Assembly: GCA_029051965.1 (NCBI GenBank) | Contig: JAIDJZ010000315.1 | Span: 1 to 9,558, forward strand | DNA: 9,558 nucleotides | Reading direction: 5' to 3' | From: Paramuribaculum sp. | Lineage (GTDB): Bacteria; Bacteroidota; Bacteroidia; Bacteroidales; Muribaculaceae | Part shown: positions 6,392-9,558 of the stretch, piece after piece | How the letters are laid out: each line of letters opens with the position of its first letter | Numbering within the stretch: the first letter of the stretch is position 1 | The notes under the pieces: generated by a model | Database searches by the model: none | What the model saw: only the letters and a program-made list of their open reading frames with translations | What the model was told of the DNA's origin: nothing | Program-made: the position numbers and the translations under genes

Positions 6392-7147
6392 ATGGACTTT
6401 ATAACCGGCGAAACGCTACTCATCGACAAACCCGTCGGATGGACATCCTTCGACATCGTCAAACGCGTCCGTTCGACACTCACCCGACGCTACGGGCTGA
6501 AAAAGCTCAAAGTCGGCCACGCAGGGACTCTCGACCCCCTCGCCTCCGGCGTAATGATTGTCGTGACCGGACGATCGACAAAAATGATCGAACAGCTGCA
6601 GGCTGGTGTCAAGGAATACATCGCGACAATCGCTCTCGGAGCGACAACCCCCTCCTTCGACCTCGAAACCGAAATCGACGCCCGCTACCCGACCGACCAC
6701 ATAACCCGCCAGCTCGTCGAACAGACCCTCTCCCGGTTCACTGGGCGCATCGAGCAGATCCCGCCGGCCTTCTCCGCTTGCAAGATCGACGGAAAGCGCG
6801 CCTACGAACTCGCCCGGAAAGGTAAAGAAGTCGACCTCAAACCCAAAATCCTCGTCATCGACGAAATCGAGCTCCTCGAATTCTCTCCAGTCTCCATAAC
6901 TGTCAGGGTCGTCTGCAGCAAAGGAACCTACATCCGCGCCCTCGCACGCGACATCGGACAGGCGCTCCGATCCGGCGGACACCTCACCGCGCTCCGGCGG
7001 ACGCGCGTCGGCGATGCCCTGATCGGCGACTGCCTCGAAATCGACCGCACCGTCGAACTCCTCCGGGAAGTCGACATAACACTCCCCGAAAACCCCGACC
7101 TCATTCCCGAAAAACTTTCTCAACGATTTTCTCAGACCAAAATATGA
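6392..7147 (+). CDS. truB: tRNA pseudouridine(55) synthase TruB
   Basis: The 251-residue enzyme converts uridine 55 of the tRNA T loop to pseudouridine. The family motifs are clear: [10 protein letters not shown] (12-21), [12 protein letters not shown] (42-53) with the catalytic aspartate D48, Y76 in [27 protein letters not shown] (123-142), and [15 protein letters not shown] (175-189). It is shorter than the 314-residue E. coli enzyme, and after about residue 215 there is too little left for a full PUA RNA-binding domain; short TruB forms are common in Bacteroidota. Its stop codon overlaps the queA start as ATGA (7144-7147), suggesting translational coupling. The start at 6392 ([14 protein letters not shown]) gives the standard N-terminus. 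Confidence 0.97.
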   Translation: MDFITGETLLIDKPVGWTSFDIVKRVRSTLTRRYGLKKLKVGHAGTLDPLASGVMIVVTGRSTKMIEQLQAGVKEYIATIALGATTPSFDLETEIDARYPTDHITRQLVEQTLSRFTGRIEQIPPAFSACKIDGKRAYELARKGKEVDLKPKILVIDEIELLEFSPVSITVRVVCSKGTYIRALARDIGQALRSGGHLTALRRTRVGDALIGDCLEIDRTVELLREVDITLPENPDLIPEKLSQRFSQTKI

Positions 7148-8193
7148 AGCTTTCTCAATTCAAATTCAACCTCCCCGAAGAACTTATCGCACAGCATCCC
7201 GTTCCGCAGCGCGACGAATCGCGCATGATGGTCATCAACAGAACCACAGGCGAAATCGAGCACCGCGTCTTCAAGGAAATAATCAACTACTTCGAAGAAG
7301 GCGACATTTTCGTCTTCAATGACACCCGTGTATTCCCCGCACGCCTCTACGGCTACAAGGAAAAGACCGGCGCTCGCATCGAAGTGTTCCTCCTTCGCGA
7401 ACTCAACGCCGAAAACAAACTCTGGGATGTCCTCGTCGAACCCGCACGAAAAATCCGAATCGGAAACAAACTCTATTTCGGCGACGGCGAATCAATGGTT
7501 GCGGAAGTCATCGACAACACGACATCTCGCGGTAGAACTCTGCGATTCCTCTACGACGGACCCCACGACGAATTCAAGAAAGAACTGTTCGCTCTCGGAC
7601 AGCCCCCACTCCCTCACTACATCGTGCGCGAACCCGAAGAACTCGACGCCGAACGCTACCAGACAATCTACGCCGAAAAAGAAGGAGCTGTCGTCGCGCC
7701 CGCTGCCGGACTCCACTTCAGCCGCGAGCTCCTCAAGAGACTTGAGATCAAAGGGATCAACCAGGCATTCCTGACTGTCCACAGCGGACTCGGCAACTTC
7801 CGCGAAATCGACGTCGAAGACCTCACGAAACACCGCATGGACTCCGAACAGATGGAAGTCACCCAGGAACTCGTCGACACCGTCAACGCCATAAAGGACT
7901 CTCAGCACCGCGTCTGCGCCATCGGAACATCCGTCCTTCGCGGTATCGCAAGCGCCGTAAGCATGGGCGGACACATGAAAACCTACACCGGCTGGACCAA
8001 CAAATTCATCTTCCCCCCCTACGAATTCACCGTGACCGATGCCCTCCTGAGCAACTTCCACCTCCCCTACTCCACCATGCTCATGATGGTTGCCGCATTC
8101 GGTGGCTACGACCTCGTCATGAAAGCCTACGACGAAGCTATCAAGGAAAAATACCGCTTCGGTGCCTACGGCGACGCTATGCTCATAATCTGA
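7144..8193 (+). CDS. queA: S-adenosylmethionine:tRNA ribosyltransferase-isomerase QueA
   Basis: The 349-residue enzyme transfers the ribosyl part of S-adenosylmethionine to 7-aminomethyl-7-deazaguanine in tRNA, the penultimate step of queuosine synthesis at the wobble position of tRNAs for Tyr, His, Asn and Asp. Recognisable blocks are [17 protein letters not shown] (14-30), [13 protein letters not shown] (56-68), [20 protein letters not shown] (171-190) and [19 protein letters not shown] (301-319), ending in YGDAMLI. Some positions differ from proteobacterial QueA, such as TVHSGLGNF where E. coli-type enzymes have TLHVGAGTF, and [10 protein letters not shown] for GTTSVRTLES. Length is standard. 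It is translationally linked to truB by a 4-bp overlap, placing two tRNA modification enzymes side by side. No other queuosine genes are visible here. Confidence 0.97.
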   Translation: MKLSQFKFNLPEELIAQHPVPQRDESRMMVINRTTGEIEHRVFKEIINYFEEGDIFVFNDTRVFPARLYGYKEKTGARIEVFLLRELNAENKLWDVLVEPARKIRIGNKLYFGDGESMVAEVIDNTTSRGRTLRFLYDGPHDEFKKELFALGQPPLPHYIVREPEELDAERYQTIYAEKEGAVVAPAAGLHFSRELLKRLEIKGINQAFLTVHSGLGNFREIDVEDLTKHRMDSEQMEVTQELVDTVNAIKDSQHRVCAIGTSVLRGIASAVSMGGHMKTYTGWTNKFIFPPYEFTVTDALLSNFHLPYSTMLMMVAAFGGYDLVMKAYDEAIKEKYRFGAYGDAMLII

Positions 8194-8216
8194 CCCCGAA
8201 AAACCCGTTCAATTTC

Positions 8217-8834
8217 ATGGCAGACGCCTCGAAAACCAGCGAATACAAAACCCTCGCAGCCCCCTGCGAGGGCATTATTCGTGAGAAAATGAGCCGTTTT
8301 CTCGCATTTGCCACACCCGTCAGATCGGCCGGTGAAGCTAAGGAATGGATCGCATCCATCGCCTCTCGCTACCACGACGCCCGCCACGTCTGCTGGGCAT
8401 ATATGCTGCGCGCCGACGGATCCGAATTCCAATGGTCCGACAACGGCGAACCCTCCGGAACTGCCGGAAAACCGATCCTCGGACAGATGCGATCCAAAGA
8501 AATCACAAACGTCGCAATCGCAGTCGTCCGCTACTTCGGAGGCATCAAGCTCGGCACATCCGGCCTGATAGCGGCCTACCGCGAAGCCGCCCGCGAAGCA
8601 ATCGAAGCCGGACAGATCATAACCGACTTCGAAACCGCCACCCTGACTTTCACATTCCCCTACCTCTCGATGAACTCCGTCATGCGCACAATCCGCGACT
8701 CCGACGCAAAAATCGTCAGCCAGTCTTTCGACAACACATGCACGATCGCCCTATCCGTTCGCGCTGACCGCGTCGACGCTCTCACTGACCGCATTAGCTC
8801 GATCGACGGAACATCAATCCAATCCATAACCTGA
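8217..8834 (+). CDS. YigZ/IMPACT family protein (UPF0029)
   Basis: The 205-residue protein matches the bacterial YigZ branch of the IMPACT family. The N-terminal UPF0029 domain carries the signatures WSDNGEPSGTAGKPIL (73-88) and AVVRYFGGIKLGTSGLIAAY (102-121). The C-terminal part (about 140-203) is the expected small DUF1949 ferredoxin-like domain. The eukaryotic relative IMPACT inhibits the kinase GCN2 and binds ribosomes or actin; in bacteria the role of YigZ is not settled, though nucleic-acid or ribosome binding has been suggested. There is no signal peptide or membrane segment. The ATG at 8217 lies 23 bp after queA and gives a normal N-terminus (EYKTLAAPCEGIIREKMSRF, 9-28). A neighbourhood of RNA-related enzymes fits a translation-linked job, but this is inference. 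Confidence 0.92.
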   Translation: MADASKTSEYKTLAAPCEGIIREKMSRFLAFATPVRSAGEAKEWIASIASRYHDARHVCWAYMLRADGSEFQWSDNGEPSGTAGKPILGQMRSKEITNVAIAVVRYFGGIKLGTSGLIAAYREAAREAIEAGQIITDFETATLTFTFPYLSMNSVMRTIRDSDAKIVSQSFDNTCTIALSVRADRVDALTDRISSIDGTSIQSIT

Positions 8835-8857
8835 CAATCCACCCAAAAGAATCCGCA

Positions 8858-9232
8858 ATGGAAGAAATGATAAAACAGCTGGCCAACGACCCCGACGGGC
8901 TCGCGACCTACGAATTCATCGCAAACAACATCGAATCGATCGACCCCGTACTCCGGCAGCTCGTCGAAAACATGATAATGGTCGACGCTTCCGGACAGTT
9001 CACTGTCTCTGCCGCCCGCTACCTCAACGCCATCGACCCCGAAAAATACGCCGGACATATCCGCGAACTGATCGCCGCAGCAATCGACAAAGACCGCGAA
9101 CGCGTCTACATCGGTTCGCTTCTGACCGACATCTGGGGGCCAGACTACGCTTCCCGAGCCGACGAACTGTCGGCCACCGACCGCAACTTCCGACGCATCT
9201 ACCAGCGCCTCCACCCAGCAAGTATCATCTGA
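8858..9232 (+). CDS. Hypothetical protein, small, alpha-helical, cytoplasmic
   Basis: I do not recognise a named family. The 124-residue product has no signal peptide, membrane segment or cysteine, and alternates charged and hydrophobic residues as in an all-helical soluble protein. Notable stretches are VDASGQFTVSAARYLNAIDP (42-61), the acidic-basic AIDKDRERVYIGSLLTDIWG (75-94), and the C-terminal DRNFRRIYQRLHP (108-120). Codon use (C-ending, GAA for Glu) matches its plus-strand neighbours, and it sits in the tight run 23 bp after the YigZ-family gene and 18 bp before the isomerase gene, which supports it being a real, expressed gene. Start at 8858; a second ATG three codons later would change little. 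A function cannot be given; a helical adaptor or regulator is only a guess. Confidence 0.8.
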   Translation: MEEMIKQLANDPDGLATYEFIANNIESIDPVLRQLVENMIMVDASGQFTVSAARYLNAIDPEKYAGHIRELIAAAIDKDRERVYIGSLLTDIWGPDYASRADELSATDRNFRRIYQRLHPASII

Positions 9233-9250
9233 GTCCAAAAAACAACAACG

Positions 9251-9558
9251 ATGAACCGCTCCCTCTGTCTCCGCAGTCTCCTCCCTATTCTGATCCTCAT
9301 CATCGCCTTTGCCGCCAACTCTAAAAACACTCCGATGTCCGAAACCCAGACAACCTCAGCAGCCCCCGACATCCTCGTCGAAATGACAACGTCCGAAGGA
9401 ACAGTAGTCCTCCGGCTATTCGGCGACACCCCGCTCCATCAACAGAACTTCATCCGCCTCGCATCCGAAGGATTCTACGACGGCCTCCTTTTCCACCGTG
9501 TGATCAAAGACTTCATGGTCCAGGCAGGCGATCCCGAATCGCGCGACGCCGCTCCCGG
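9251..9558 (+). CDS. Cyclophilin-type peptidyl-prolyl isomerase, N-terminal part (cut by window end)
   Basis: The first 102 codons are present and the gene runs off the window. After a hydrophobic N-terminal segment (about 9-22, [13 protein letters not shown]) that looks like a Sec signal peptide or anchor, the cyclophilin fold begins near residue 40 ([19 protein letters not shown]). The signature [15 protein letters not shown] (81-95) includes R83, F88, M89 and Q91, which match the catalytic cyclophilin residues R55, F60, M61 and Q63 of human CypA. It would catalyse proline cis-trans isomerisation, probably in the periplasm. The only early cysteine (C6) is too near the start for a lipobox, so it is not an evident lipoprotein. 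An internal ATG at codon 29 would give a cytoplasmic form, so export is likely but not certain. The gene starts 18 bp after the hypothetical gene, behind an A-rich leader without a Shine-Dalgarno motif. Confidence 0.93.
   Translation, partial: MNRSLCLRSLLPILILIIAFAANSKNTPMSETQTTSAAPDILVEMTTSEGTVVLRLFGDTPLHQQNFIRLASEGFYDGLLFHRVIKDFMVQAGDPESRDAAP

Noticed and set aside
6416..7123. A 235-codon minus-strand open frame opposite truB
   Set aside because: The product is very rich in Asp, Glu, Gly and Val, as expected from reading C-rich codons backwards, and truB is unmistakable. The same holds for the long antisense frames opposite queA (7492-8061) and the YigZ-family gene (8660-9238).

Overview
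The window reads as ordinary core chromosome of a Bacteroidota bacterium, most likely order Bacteroidales. The evidence is the promoter style (TAnnTTTG -7 boxes, two of them with a TTG-type -33 element exactly 20 bp upstream), start codons without Shine-Dalgarno motifs, a DUF3098 membrane protein gene, and the ftsX - DUF3098 - uppP - truB - queA gene order typical of that phylum. The family cannot be fixed by eye. I see no mobile element, CRISPR array, defence island or obvious new multi-gene system.

Layout. Positions 1-75 hold a minus-strand tRNA-Thr(UGU) with its own promoter and a short leader hairpin. Positions 76-307 hold no gene, only the tRNA promoter and leader and a hairpin downstream of the next gene. 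Positions 308-1483 (minus) encode an exported phosphoesterase of purple-acid-phosphatase type. It diverges from a plus-strand pair, Xaa-Pro aminopeptidase (1667-3457) and gamma-carbonic-anhydrase-like protein (3480-4010), which ends at a strong hairpin (4044-4076). A near-consensus promoter (4116-4147) then starts a long same-strand run: ftsX (4196-5062), DUF3098 (5158-5454), uppP (5515-6357), truB (6392-7147), queA (7144-8193), a YigZ/IMPACT-family gene (8217-8834), a conserved-looking hypothetical gene (8858-9232) and a cyclophilin-type peptidyl-prolyl isomerase (from 9251) cut by the window edge. No gene-free stretch exceeds about 230 bases.

How the genes fit. The long run joins envelope growth (FtsX for septal peptidoglycan hydrolase control, UppP for recycling the undecaprenyl lipid carrier, perhaps DUF3098) to tRNA maturation (TruB pseudouridine 55, QueA queuosine) and protein folding. 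Gaps are 18-95 bp, with one ATGA overlap, so it is probably one operon or a few overlapping transcripts.

The most unusual global feature is compositional. The plus strand is C-rich over G everywhere, even across the minus-strand gene and in intergenic DNA. As a result the minus-strand phosphoesterase uses GAG for glutamate (25 of 28) while the carbonic-anhydrase-like gene on the plus strand uses GAA (8 of 9). This points to a strong replication-strand skew and may place the housekeeping run on the lagging strand.
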